From the NCBI RefSeq assembly GCF_001580365.1, contig NZ_CP014480.1, positions 62,001 through 126,000 of the forward strand: DNA of 64,000 nt. Direction: 5' to 3'. Positions 7,072 through 15,322 of the stretch are shown in pieces (the first letter of the stretch is position 1; each line of letters begins with the position of its first letter). The stretch is from Kocuria turfanensis. GTDB lineage: Bacteria > Actinomycetota > Actinomycetes > Actinomycetales > Micrococcaceae. The notes beneath the pieces are model-generated. The model was not told the origin of the DNA. It searched no databases and saw nothing but the letters and a program-made list of their open reading frames with translations. Position numbers and translations under genes: made by a program.

Positions 7072-8397
7072 GTGACCGAGACGCCGAAGGACCGGCTGGA
7101 CCGCTGGCGGGCGTGTGCCGTCATGCACGTCGACATGGACATGTTCTACGTCGGCGTGGAGCTCCTCGCCGCCCCCGGGCTGCGCGGCCGGCCCGTCATC
7201 GTCGCCGGCTCGGGGCACCGCTCCGTCGTCCTCTCCGCCTCCTACGAGGCACGGGCCTTCGGCGTGCGCTCGGGCATGCCGCTGGCCCGCGCCCGCGCCA
7301 TGTGCCCGGGCGCCGTGCTCCTCGAGCCGCACCGCAGCGCCTACGAGGCCTACTCGCGGCGGGTCATGGCCATGTTCTGGGAGATCACCGACCGGGTGGA
7401 GCAGATCAGCGTGGACGAGGCCTTCCTGGACGTCGCCGGCGCCGTCCGGCGTCTCGGCCCGCCGGTGGGCATCGCCCGGACGCTGCGCGCGCGGGTGCAG
7501 GAGGAGCTGGGGCTCACGGCCTCCGTGGGCATCGGGGTGAACAAGACCGTCGCCAAGATCGCCTCCACCCGCTCCAAGCCCGACGGGCTGCTGCTGGTGC
7601 AGCCGGAGGACACGGTCGCGTTCCTCGCGGAGCTGCCGGTCACGGCCCTGTGGGGGGTCGGCGGCCGCACGGCGGAGGCCCTGATCGGTGCGGGCCTGCG
7701 GCAGGTCGGCGACCTCGCGGCCGCGCCGCTGCCCCAGCTCACCCGGGTGGTCGGCCGGGCCGCGGGGCACCACCTGCACGAACTGGCCAACGGCCGGGAC
7801 CCGCGCCCGGTGGTGCCGGTGCGGGAGGAGAAGAGCGTGGGCGCGGAGGAGACCTTCCCGCAGGACGTCTCCGACGACCGGGTGCTGCACGAGGTCCTGC
7901 TCCGGCTCAGCCACCGGACCGCCTCGCGGCTGCGGCGCCAGGGGCTGCGGGCCCGCCGGGTGGGGCTCAAGCTGCGCTACGCCGACTTCACCACCCTCAC
8001 CCGTTCGCGGACCCTGTCCCAGCCGTTCACCTCCGCCCACGACCTCCTCCAGCACGGTGCCGGCCTGCTCGAGGAGCTGGGGCACCGCCCGCAGGCGGTG
8101 CGCCTCCTCGGCATCCGCGCCGAGGCCCTGGAGCAGTCCACGGACGCCCTGCAGCTGAGCCTCGACGGCCGCGAGGAGGAGTGGGGAGCCGCCGAGGAGG
8201 CCATGGACCGGGTGCACGCCCGGTTCGGGGCGGACCGGCTCGGTCCGGCCCGCCTGCTGCCCGCCGCACCGCGCGAGCGGCAAGGCAATTCCAAGGCTGT
8301 TGACAGCCGCGCGCGCGGTGCACAATCCACAGCCGACGGTCTATCCTGGTACCAGGCGGCGCCGGAACAGCCGGGGATTTCCGCACCCGAAGGATGA
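7072..8397 (+). CDS. dinB: DNA polymerase IV (Y-family translesion polymerase)
   Basis: An error-prone polymerase of 441 residues that bypasses damaged bases. Catalytic carboxylates lie in HVDMDMFYVGVEL and SVDEAFLDV, with YEARAFGVRSGMP and ASVGIGVNKTVAKIAS also present. Little-finger sequence follows, but the C-terminus shows no clear beta-clamp motif (QxxLF type); QLSLDGREEEW is the nearest candidate. The GTG start at 7072 is preceded by a strong AGGAGG. The last ~35 codons contain a promoter-like sequence for the next gene, and the frame ends at TGA 8395-8397 inside that gene's ribosome binding site. The unusual polar tail (from about residue 405) may therefore be tolerated extension rather than function. 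Confidence 0.9.
   Translation: MTETPKDRLDRWRACAVMHVDMDMFYVGVELLAAPGLRGRPVIVAGSGHRSVVLSASYEARAFGVRSGMPLARARAMCPGAVLLEPHRSAYEAYSRRVMAMFWEITDRVEQISVDEAFLDVAGAVRRLGPPVGIARTLRARVQEELGLTASVGIGVNKTVAKIASTRSKPDGLLLVQPEDTVAFLAELPVTALWGVGGRTAEALIGAGLRQVGDLAAAPLPQLTRVVGRAAGHHLHELANGRDPRPVVPVREEKSVGAEETFPQDVSDDRVLHEVLLRLSHRTASRLRRQGLRARRVGLKLRYADFTTLTRSRTLSQPFTSAHDLLQHGAGLLEELGHRPQAVRLLGIRAEALEQSTDALQLSLDGREEEWGAAEEAMDRVHARFGADRLGPARLLPAAPRERQGNSKAVDSRARGAQSTADGLSWYQAAPEQPGISAPEG
8300..8347 (+). promoter_or_regulatory. candidate promoter(s) for the DUF3040 gene inside the dinB 3' end
   Basis: Two readings are possible: TTGACA (8300-8305) with CACAAT (8321-8326) at 15 bp, or TGCACA (8319-8324) with TATCCT (8342-8347) at 17 bp. 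Both lie within the last codons of dinB. The local base composition is clearly less GC-rich than its surroundings. Confidence 0.5.
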
Positions 8398-8408
8398 GGA
8401 GGCATACC

Positions 8409-8783
8409 GTGCCACTGTCCGAGCACGAGCAACAGCTCCTGGCCCAGCTCGAGAAGCAGCTCCACGCGGACGACCCGCGGTTCGTGACGAGCATGGGGTC
8501 CCGTGCCGTCCGGGGCGCGTCCACCCGCAACATCGTCCTCGGGATCGTCATCGCCGTCGTCGGCCTGCTCGTCCTGCTCGGTGGGGTCGTCCTCAAGTCC
8601 GTCCTGCTGGGGGTGCTGGGCTTCGTCGTCATGGGCGCCGGCGTCTATGTCGCCACGTTGCGCTCCGGCAAGCCCCGCGCCGAGGGGGCCAGCGGCAAGG
8701 GCGGTTCGCCGCGCCGGTCCTCGCCCTTCCTGCAGAACCTCGAGCAGCGCTGGGACCAGCGCAACTCCGGGGGCCAGCCCTAG
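8409..8783 (+). CDS. DUF3040 family small membrane protein
   Basis: A 124-residue actinobacterial membrane protein of unknown role. It begins VPLSEHEQQLLAQLEKQLHADDPRF, the hallmark of DUF3040, followed by two adjacent transmembrane helices (about residues 37-58 and 60-80) and a basic, disordered C-terminus (SPRRSSPFLQNLEQRWDQR). The GTG at 8409 is preferred over an in-frame ATG at 8394 because GAGGAGG at 8396-8402 is well placed for it and homologues start at this point. It is followed by a strong hairpin, and lies immediately before mraZ as in many relatives, which hints at an envelope role but proves none. Confidence 0.85.
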   Translation: MPLSEHEQQLLAQLEKQLHADDPRFVTSMGSRAVRGASTRNIVLGIVIAVVGLLVLLGGVVLKSVLLGVLGFVVMGAGVYVATLRSGKPRAEGASGKGGSPRRSSPFLQNLEQRWDQRNSGGQP

Positions 8784-9056
8784 CCCGGGGCCACAGCGCA
8801 GCGCTGCGCGGCCGGCCCCTCCACCACCCTCCACCCCGGCGCCCCGCAGGGCGCCCGCACCGTCTCCGAACAGCTCCCCGGCGTCCCGCCGGGGAGCTTC
8901 TTCGTGCCGGGGGCCGCTGCCGCCGCCGGCCCCTCCACTCTCCTCCCCGCCGGCCTCTCCGGGCCCCCACCCCGGCACCGCCCACCCCACCTGGGGCGAT
9001 GCCGGGCGCACGCGCCGACCGCCGCGCCACGCCGGGCCGGGCGGGCCCCGGTTTCG
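8784..9056. other. non-coding stretch between the DUF3040 gene and the mraZ promoter
   Basis: Very GC-rich and without a convincing gene. It holds a perfect 14-bp palindrome (8796-8809) and the hairpin described separately at 8872-8898. Open frames here are chance products of base composition. Confidence 0.6.
8872..8905 (+). terminator. hairpin terminator after the DUF3040 gene
   Basis: A perfect 12-bp stem (8872-8883 with 8887-8898) around a TCC loop, followed by TCTTCGT. The tail is only weakly T-rich. Confidence 0.6.
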
Positions 9057-9092
9057 TTGACCGGGGAGTGAAGTGGAGTAAAGTGGGGCGAA
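9057..9092 (+). promoter_or_regulatory. mraZ promoter overlapped by three tandem decamers (probable MraZ operator)
   Basis: TTGACC (9057-9062) and TAAAGT (9079-9084) are spaced by 16 bp, a good housekeeping promoter. Over it lie three head-to-tail decamers: GGGGAGTGAA (9063-9072), GTGGAGTAAA (9073-9082) and GTGGGGCGAA (9083-9092). MraZ is known to bind short direct repeats with a 10-bp pitch upstream of its own gene and to repress, so occupancy here would block RNA polymerase. Confidence 0.72.
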
Positions 9093-9135
9093 GAGATGGA
9101 TCTGGGAGAACTCTCGGGCTGGAGAGGCGGTGAGC

Positions 9136-9567
9136 ATGTTTCTCGGAACGTACTCACCCCGTCTCGACGAGAAGGGCCGCCTGATCCTGCCGGCGAAATA
9201 CCGGGAGGAGCTGGCTGAGGGACTGGTCCTGACGCGAGGTCAGGAGCGGTGCCTGTACGTCTTCAGCGTCCGCGAGTTCGAGCGGGTCCACGAGCAGCTG
9301 AGGGCGGCGCCGCTGTCCTCGAAGCAGGCCCGGGACTACATCAGGGTCTTTCTCTCGGGCGCCTCGGACGAGGTCCCGGACAAGCAGGGCCGCGTCACCA
9401 TTCCGCCGCCGCTGCGGGAGTACGCCGGCCTGGACCGGGAGCTCGCAGTGATCGGCGCGGGCACCCGGGCGGAGATCTGGGACGCCCAGGCGTGGAACGA
9501 GTACCTGAACGAGAAGGAGGCCGTCTTCTCCGAGACCGAGGAGGAAGTGGTACCCGGGCTCTTCTGA
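9136..9567 (+). CDS. mraZ: transcriptional regulator MraZ
   Basis: A 143-residue DNA-binding protein, first gene of the division and cell-wall cluster, known as a repressor of that operon. It contains two SpoVT/AbrB-like halves, [20 protein letters not shown] near the N-terminus and [20 protein letters not shown] in the middle. The start is placed at ATG 9136 because GGAGAGG (9120-9126) is properly spaced from it and homologues begin MFLGTY; the in-frame GTG at 9130 is too close to that site. Three tandem decamers across its promoter are the likely autoregulatory operator. A 222-bp gap separates it from rsmH, larger than any other gap in the front part of the cluster. Confidence 0.95.
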   Translation: MFLGTYSPRLDEKGRLILPAKYREELAEGLVLTRGQERCLYVFSVREFERVHEQLRAAPLSSKQARDYIRVFLSGASDEVPDKQGRVTIPPPLREYAGLDRELAVIGAGTRAEIWDAQAWNEYLNEKEAVFSETEEEVVPGLF

Positions 9568-9646
9568 GCACAGGGTCGCCGACCATCACCCGCGGGGCGC
9601 GGCACCGCCTCCCGGATGAGATCTCCAGCCGCACAGCCGTCACCGT

Positions 9647-9672
9647 CCTGGCTCACCTTCCCCTGAGCCAGG
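9647..9672 (+). other. hairpin in the mraZ-rsmH gap
   Basis: A 9-bp perfect stem (9647-9655 with 9664-9672) and an 8-nt loop, not followed by a T tract. It could be an RNA stability or attenuation element; nothing else is visible in this 222-bp gap. Confidence 0.3.
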
Positions 9673-9789
9673 CCGGATTCGAGGGACGGCCAGCGGATGG
9701 GGTTCTGATCCTGGAACGCCCGCGGCCCCACCACGGCGTCGACCCGGCGCCGGCCACCCCAGACCGACCGACCGCCGAAGAGAGGGCCC

Positions 9790-10791
9790 ATGGCGCAACG
9801 CCCAGCCGAGCAGCTCCACGTCCCCGTGCTGCTCGAGCGCTGCCTGGACCTGATGGCCCCCGCGCTCGCCGAGGACGGTGCCGTGGCGGTGGACGCGACG
9901 ATGGGCATGGGCGGTCACTCCGAGGCGCTGCTGCGGCGCTTCCCCCGGCTGCAGCTCGTGGCCATCGACCGGGACCCGCAGGCGCACGCCCTGGCCGGGG
10001 CGCGGCTGGCCCCGTTCGGGGACCGGTTCCACCCGGTGCACACCACCTACGACCGGATCCCCGAGGCCCTCGCCCAGCACGGCTTCGCCGCCGCGGACGC
10101 GGTCCTGTTCGACCTCGGGGTCTCGTCGCTCCAGCTCGACGAGCGGGAGCGCGGCTTCGCCTACTCCTACGACGCCCCGCTGGACATGCGGATGGACTCC
10201 ACCGCGCCCGTGACGGCCCAGGACGTGCTCAACGACTACAGCGAGGCCGACCTGCGCCGGATCCTGCGCGACTGGGGCGAGGAGCGCTTCGCGTCCCGGA
10301 TCGCCCGGGCCGTGGTGCAGCGCCGGGCGCAGGCCCCGCTCCGCACCACGGGCGAGCTCGTCGAGGTCGTCCGCGCGGCGGTGCCCCAGGGCGCCCAGCA
10401 CCGCAAGGGCCACCCGGCCAAGCAGACCTTCCAGGCGCTGCGGATCGAGGTCAACGAGGAGCTCGACGTCCTGCGCCGGGCCGTGCCCGCCGCGCTGGAC
10501 GCCGTGCCCGTGGGCGGGCGGGTCGTGGCGATGAGCTACCACTCCCTGGAGGACCGGATCGTCAAGCAGGCCTTCGCCGCCGGCGCCACCTCCACCGCGC
10601 CCAAGGGCTTCCCCGTGGAGCTCGACGAGCACAAGCCCACGCTGCGGATCCTCACCCGGGGCACCGAGACCCCCACCCCCCGGGAGGTCGAGGAGAACCC
10701 CCGGGCCGCCTCGGCGCGCCTGCGGGCGGCCGAGCGGATCCGGCAGAACCCACCGCACTCCCCACAGAACGCGCAGAGGTACAACGCATGA
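9790..10791 (+). CDS. rsmH: 16S rRNA (cytosine-1402-N4)-methyltransferase
   Basis: Methylates N4 of C1402 in the ribosomal P site using S-adenosylmethionine. The 333 residues start [13 protein letters not shown] and include the SAM-binding [14 protein letters not shown], followed by [17 protein letters not shown], a family hallmark, then [17 protein letters not shown] and the late motif [13 protein letters not shown]. It is translationally coupled to ftsL by an ATGA overlap. Confidence 0.96.
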   Translation: MAQRPAEQLHVPVLLERCLDLMAPALAEDGAVAVDATMGMGGHSEALLRRFPRLQLVAIDRDPQAHALAGARLAPFGDRFHPVHTTYDRIPEALAQHGFAAADAVLFDLGVSSLQLDERERGFAYSYDAPLDMRMDSTAPVTAQDVLNDYSEADLRRILRDWGEERFASRIARAVVQRRAQAPLRTTGELVEVVRAAVPQGAQHRKGHPAKQTFQALRIEVNEELDVLRRAVPAALDAVPVGGRVVAMSYHSLEDRIVKQAFAAGATSTAPKGFPVELDEHKPTLRILTRGTETPTPREVEENPRAASARLRAAERIRQNPPHSPQNAQRYNA

Positions 10792-11498
10792 GCGGCACCG
10801 GACTCCAGCGACGACCGGCCCGCCCGGCTCCTCCGCGCACCGGCATCGGGGCGTGGGCCGCCCGGCGCGGCCAGCGCCCGCCGGTGGACGGCAGCTCCGC
10901 CCGTCAGCTCGAGACCCCGGCCCCGCCCGCGCCGGAGACCGGCGGGTCCACCCGCGCACCCCTGTCCGTGGTGCCCGGCCGCGCCCGGCGGGGGCGGGTC
11001 TCCACGGTGGCGCTGAGCCTGCTCGCGCTCGTCGTCGCGCTGGCCTCCATCCTCGTCCTGAACATCCAGATCTCCGGGGGCCAGTACCGGCTGGTGGAGC
11101 TGCGCGCCCAGGAGCAGGCGCTCAGCCAGCAGAACGAGGCCCTCACCCAGGACCTCGAGTTCTACGACGCCCCGCAGAACCTCGCGGTGATGGCCTCGGA
11201 CCTCGGCATGGTCCCGGCGCAGGGCTCGGGCACGGTGGACCTCACGACCGGGTCCGTCGAGGGCGACCCCCTGCCGGCGCAGCCGCAGGAGAACCACGAG
11301 ATCCTCGTCGACCACGCGCAGCAGACCGGCTCGGAGGCGGCGGACCGCGCCGCCCAGCGCGCGGAGGACCGCGAGCGGGAGAAGGCGGAGCAGCAGCGGG
11401 AGGACGCCGAACGGCGGGCCCGCGAGGACGCGGCACCGGACGCCGGGCTCGGCGGCGGGACCCTGCCGGCCCCGCAGCAGCGCGCGCCCGGGGAGTGA
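10788..11498 (+). CDS. ftsL: cell division protein FtsL-like (septum-formation bitopic protein)
   Basis: A 236-residue bitopic membrane protein at the ftsL position between rsmH and ftsI. A long basic, Pro-rich cytoplasmic tail (1-70) is followed by one transmembrane helix (about 72-93, [19 protein letters not shown]), then a heptad-like periplasmic segment ([24 protein letters not shown]) ending in [17 protein letters not shown], a conserved FtsL signature. A highly charged tail rich in Glu, Arg and Ala follows and is longer than in most relatives. FtsL normally pairs with FtsB and FtsQ to activate FtsW-FtsI. The call rests on position and topology as much as sequence, since FtsL diverges fast. 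Confidence 0.85.
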   Translation: MSGTGLQRRPARPAPPRTGIGAWAARRGQRPPVDGSSARQLETPAPPAPETGGSTRAPLSVVPGRARRGRVSTVALSLLALVVALASILVLNIQISGGQYRLVELRAQEQALSQQNEALTQDLEFYDAPQNLAVMASDLGMVPAQGSGTVDLTTGSVEGDPLPAQPQENHEILVDHAQQTGSEAADRAAQRAEDREREKAEQQREDAERRAREDAAPDAGLGGGTLPAPQQRAPGE

Positions 11499-11574
11499 CC
11501 GGGGCGCCGACACCGCCCCCGCACCCAGCAGCTCACCGGAGACCCCCAGCCGAGACCAGGAACGAGGCATTCAC

Positions 11575-13584
11575 GTGGCACGCGCACGCTCGACGCCCAC
11601 CGACGGCAGCCCCGGCGCACCCGGCCTCGGCCGCAGCCACGTGGGCGTGCTCCTCGTGCTGGCCCTGCTGGTGGTGCTGGGACTGCGCCTCGTGTGGGTC
11701 CAGGGCTTCGACGTCTCCGGCCGGGCCGAGGCCGCCGCCACGGACCGCTCCCGCACCGAGGTGGTCCCGGCCCAGCGCGGGGAGATCCGCGACACCGAGG
11801 GCAACGTGCTCGCGCGGACGCTGCAGCGCTACGACGTCACGGTGGACCAGAGCAAGGTCCGGGAGTTCGAGCGGCTGAAGGCCGACGGCACCACCGAGAC
11901 CGTCACGCCCACGCAGGCGGTGTACCAGCTCGCCGACGCCCTCGAGCTCGAGGACGCGGAGGTCAAGGACTCCCTCGACGGGGACAAGCCGTTCGAGTAC
12001 GTGGCCCGCGGGGTCACCCCCGAGCAGTGGAACACCGTGCGCGAGCTCGACCTGCCCTACGTCTACGGGCAGCCGTCCTCGGACCGGATCTACCCCAACG
12101 GGCCCGTGGCCGGCAGCGTGGTCGGCTTCATGGGCGGCGACGACGAGGCCCTCGGCGGGATCGAGCAGACCCAGGACGAGCTGCTGCGCGGCACGGACGG
12201 CAGCCGCACCTTCGAGATCAGCGCCGACGGGGTGCGCATCCCGGTGGCCCCCACCGAGGAGAGCCCCGTGGTGGACGGGTCCTCGGTGCAGCTGTCCATC
12301 GACAGCGACGTCCAGTTCATCGCCCAGCAGGCGGTCACCGAGCGCGCCCAGGAGCTCGACGCCGACTGGGGCACCGCGGTGGTGATGCGCATCGAGGACG
12401 GCGCGGTGCTGGCGCTGGCGGACTCCTCGACCGTGGACCCCAACGACATCGGCTCGGCGGACGCCGAGGACCTCGGGGCACGGGCCGTGACCCAGGCCGT
12501 GGAACCGGGCTCCACCCAGAAGATCCTCACCGCCGCGGCCGCCGTGGAGGAGGGCCTGGCCACCCCCTGGACGGAGATCACGGTGCCGCCGTTCCTGGAG
12601 ATCGACGGGGAGAAGATCACCGACTCCTTCGACCACGGCGAGCAGGACCGCACGTTCGCCGGGATCATCGCCGACTCGATGAACACGGGCACCGTGATGG
12701 TCGGCAGCCAGCTCTCCCGCGAGCAGCGCCACGACTGGATGCAGCGCTTCGGGGTGGGCGAGACCACGGGGATCGAGCTGCCGGGGGAGTCGCCGGGCAT
12801 CCTGGCCGCGGCCGACCAGTGGGACAAGCGCCAGCAGTACACCGTGCTCTTCGGCCAGGGCGTGTCCCAGACGCCCCTGCGCACCGCCACCGTCTTCCAG
12901 GCCATCGCCAACGGCGGCGTCCAGGTGGAGCCGCGCGTCGTCGAGGCCGTCATCGACCCCGACGGCACCCGCACCCCGGTCGAGCGCCCCGAGGGCGAGC
13001 GGATCATCTCCGAGGCGACGTCGGAGCAGGTCCTGGACATGATGGAGGTCACCGTCACCGAGGGCGGCGCCAAGGAGGCCGCCGTGGAGGGCTACCGCGT
13101 GGGCGGGAAGACCGGCACCGCCGAGGCCCCCGGCGCGCAGGGCGGCTACGACGGCTACACCACCTCCTTCGTCGGCGTGGCGCCCATCGAGGACCCCCAG
13201 TACCTCGTGGCCGTGACCCTCCAGCGCCCCCAGGGCGACGTCCGCAGCATCGGCACGACCGGCACGTTCAGCAAGATCATGGGGCAGGTGCTGCGCCACT
13301 ACGACGTCCCGCCCTCGACCGACGAGCCCGTGGAGATCCCCCTGCGCACGGACGAGCCGGAGAAGACCGCCCCGGAGGACGCCGCCCCGGACGTCGTCGG
13401 GACGGAGGACACCGCGGAGGACACCGCGGAGGACACGGGGGAGGGCACCGGGGAGGGCACCACCGACTCCGCGGACAGCGCCGCGCAGGACCCCGCGGAG
13501 CAGGAGTCGGGCGCGGCCGGGGCCACCGTGGATCCGGGTGCCGCCGGGACGGGCCCGTCCCGGCGGGCCGACGAGGGCGACTAG
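11575..13584 (+). CDS. ftsI: division-specific penicillin-binding protein (transpeptidase, PBP3/PbpB)
   Basis: A class B PBP that crosslinks septal peptidoglycan. An N-terminal membrane anchor lies at about residues 22-42. A dimerisation domain starts with RGEIRDTEGNVLA, and the transpeptidase domain has the SxxK box STQK (catalytic Ser313), SMN (368-370) and KTG (512-514). The GTG start at 11575 is preceded by GAGG at 11564-11567. The last ~85 residues are unusual: an acidic low-complexity tail rich in Glu, Asp, Thr and Gly, with repeats such as EDTAEDTAEDTGEG. Such a tail is expected outside the membrane. The gene ends 94 bp before murE. Confidence 0.95.
   Translation: MARARSTPTDGSPGAPGLGRSHVGVLLVLALLVVLGLRLVWVQGFDVSGRAEAAATDRSRTEVVPAQRGEIRDTEGNVLARTLQRYDVTVDQSKVREFERLKADGTTETVTPTQAVYQLADALELEDAEVKDSLDGDKPFEYVARGVTPEQWNTVRELDLPYVYGQPSSDRIYPNGPVAGSVVGFMGGDDEALGGIEQTQDELLRGTDGSRTFEISADGVRIPVAPTEESPVVDGSSVQLSIDSDVQFIAQQAVTERAQELDADWGTAVVMRIEDGAVLALADSSTVDPNDIGSADAEDLGARAVTQAVEPGSTQKILTAAAAVEEGLATPWTEITVPPFLEIDGEKITDSFDHGEQDRTFAGIIADSMNTGTVMVGSQLSREQRHDWMQRFGVGETTGIELPGESPGILAAADQWDKRQQYTVLFGQGVSQTPLRTATVFQAIANGGVQVEPRVVEAVIDPDGTRTPVERPEGERIISEATSEQVLDMMEVTVTEGGAKEAAVEGYRVGGKTGTAEAPGAQGGYDGYTTSFVGVAPIEDPQYLVAVTLQRPQGDVRSIGTTGTFSKIMGQVLRHYDVPPSTDEPVEIPLRTDEPEKTAPEDAAPDVVGTEDTAEDTAEDTGEGTGEGTTDSADSAAQDPAEQESGAAGATVDPGAAGTGPSRRADEGD
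13376..13478 (+). repeat. short imperfect repeats coding the acidic FtsI tail
   Basis: Units such as 'gaggacaccgcg' and 'gagggcaccggg' recur at 12-15 nt and encode the T-E-D and E-G-T runs of FtsI. Copies are imperfect. Confidence 0.55.
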
Positions 13585-13678
13585 ACTTCCGTATCGCTGT
13601 GCCCGGAGACCCCCCGGGCACCTTCCCCCCAGCACCCGGCGGACCACCCACCCGCCCCCCAGACCCCGAAGGACGTTG

Positions 13679-15322
13679 ATGGACGCGACAGCCCAGCAGG
13701 GACACGACGCGCAGACGATGCGCCCCGCCAGGCCCCGCCCGCTGAGCCTCACGGAGGCGGCGCGGCTGACCGGGGCGGCGGCCCCGGCCCGCACCGTGGA
13801 CGTCACCGGCATCTCCCTGGACTCCCGGCAGCTGCGCCCGGGGGACCTCTACGCGGCGCTGCCCGGGGCCCGGGCGCACGGGGCGCAGTTCGCGGAACAG
13901 GCCGAGCGGGCGGGAGCGGCCGCGGTGCTCACCGACGCGGAGGGCGCCGGCCTGCTCGAGCGCGCCCGCGTGGACCTGCCCGTCGTCGTGGCCCCGGACC
14001 CCCGCCGGTCGGTCGGGACGATCGCGGCCCGCGTCTACGGCTCCCGGCCCGAGGACGGCACCGCCCCGGTGCTCCTGGCGGTGACCGGGACGAACGGCAA
14101 GACCACCACGACCTACTTCACCAACTCGCTGCTGCGCGCGCTCGGCCGCACGACCGGGCTGATCGGCACCATCGAGATCCTCGCCGGGGAGCAGGCCATC
14201 CCCTCCCGGCTGACCACCCCCGAGGCCCCGCACGTGCACGCCCTGCTCGCCCTCATGCGCGAGCGCGGCATCACCGCGGCGTCCATGGAGGTCTCCTCCC
14301 ACGCCCTGGAGTTCCACCGGGTCGACGGGGTCCGCTTCGACGTCGCCGGGTTCACCAACCTCACCCAGGACCACCTGGACCTCCACGGGTCCATGGAGGA
14401 GTACTTCTCCGTGAAGGCCCGCCTGTTCACGCCCGGGCGGACCGGCCGCGCCGTGGTGGTGCTCCAGGACGAGGACGACGTCTGGGGCGCCCGCATGGCC
14501 GCCCACGCCCGGGCGCAGCTCGGCGCGGACCGGGTGGACACGATCGCCCTGCGCGGCGACGTGGCCGAGGACCGGGACACCGGGCCGGACCGGCACGGCG
14601 CCGACTGGACCCTGACCGCCCTGACCCGCCGCGGCATCGGCCACTCCTTCACCCTGGTGCACCGGGACGGCCGCTCGCTGCGCGTGTCCACCGGTCTGCC
14701 GGGGGACTTCAACGTCGCCAACGCCGCGCTCGCCGTGGTGATGGTGCTGGCCTCCGGGGTCGACGTCGGGCAGCTGCAGCGCGCGCTCGACGAGGAGGAC
14801 CCGCTCACCACGGACGTGCCCGGGCGGATGCAGCTGATCGGCACCGAGCCGACCGCCGTCGTCGACTTCGCGCACAATCCCGACGCCCTCCGCCGGGCGC
14901 TCGCCGCCGTGGAGCCGCCCGACGGGCAGGGCCGGGTGATCGTGGTCTTCGGCGCCACCGGGGAGCGGGACCGGACCAAGCGCCCCGTCATGGGCGCGAT
15001 CGCCGCCCGGCACGCCGACGTGGTGATCGTCACCGACGACGACCCCCACGACGAGGAGCCGGCCGGGATCCGCGAGGAGGTCGCCGCCGGAGCGCGGGCG
15101 GCCGCCGGCGCCCGCGCCCAGGAGGTGCTCGTGCTCGCACCGCGGGCCGTGGCCATCCGGGCCGCGGTGGCCATGGCGGGACCGGGCGACTCCGTGCTCG
15201 TGGCCGGCCGCGGGCACGAGACGGTCCAGGAGATCCGGGGCGTGGACCACCCGCTGGACGACAGGGAAGAGCTGCGGGCCGCACTGGCCGACGCGCAGCA
15301 GGGCCGTAGGGAGGACCGATGA
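13679..15322 (+). CDS. murE: UDP-MurNAc-tripeptide synthetase MurE (predicted L-lysine adding)
   Basis: Adds the third amino acid to UDP-MurNAc-dipeptide in the cytoplasm. ATG 13679 has GAAGGA just upstream. The 547 residues include the ATP site [35 protein letters not shown] and NVANAALAVVM. At the amino-acid-selecting site (about residues 452-457) it reads DDDPHDEEP rather than the DNPR that binds meso-diaminopimelate, so L-lysine is the likely substrate, as in Micrococcaceae with lysine-type walls. This is an inference from one motif. It overlaps murF by ATGA. Confidence 0.95.
   Translation: MDATAQQGHDAQTMRPARPRPLSLTEAARLTGAAAPARTVDVTGISLDSRQLRPGDLYAALPGARAHGAQFAEQAERAGAAAVLTDAEGAGLLERARVDLPVVVAPDPRRSVGTIAARVYGSRPEDGTAPVLLAVTGTNGKTTTTYFTNSLLRALGRTTGLIGTIEILAGEQAIPSRLTTPEAPHVHALLALMRERGITAASMEVSSHALEFHRVDGVRFDVAGFTNLTQDHLDLHGSMEEYFSVKARLFTPGRTGRAVVVLQDEDDVWGARMAAHARAQLGADRVDTIALRGDVAEDRDTGPDRHGADWTLTALTRRGIGHSFTLVHRDGRSLRVSTGLPGDFNVANAALAVVMVLASGVDVGQLQRALDEEDPLTTDVPGRMQLIGTEPTAVVDFAHNPDALRRALAAVEPPDGQGRVIVVFGATGERDRTKRPVMGAIAARHADVVIVTDDDPHDEEPAGIREEVAAGARAAAGARAQEVLVLAPRAVAIRAAVAMAGPGDSVLVAGRGHETVQEIRGVDHPLDDREELRAALADAQQGRREDR

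Noticed and set aside
4036..8325. Open frame of 1429 codons on the minus strand
   Set aside because: Only the first 1203 bp (the LysM transglycosylase) are coding; the rest is antisense to the Rv2175c-like gene and dinB and passes through idsA in another frame, open only because stops are rare at this GC content.
8300..9133. Plus-strand open frame of 277 codons over DUF3040 and the mraZ leader
   Set aside because: It shadows the DUF3040 gene in another frame and runs over a terminator and promoter.
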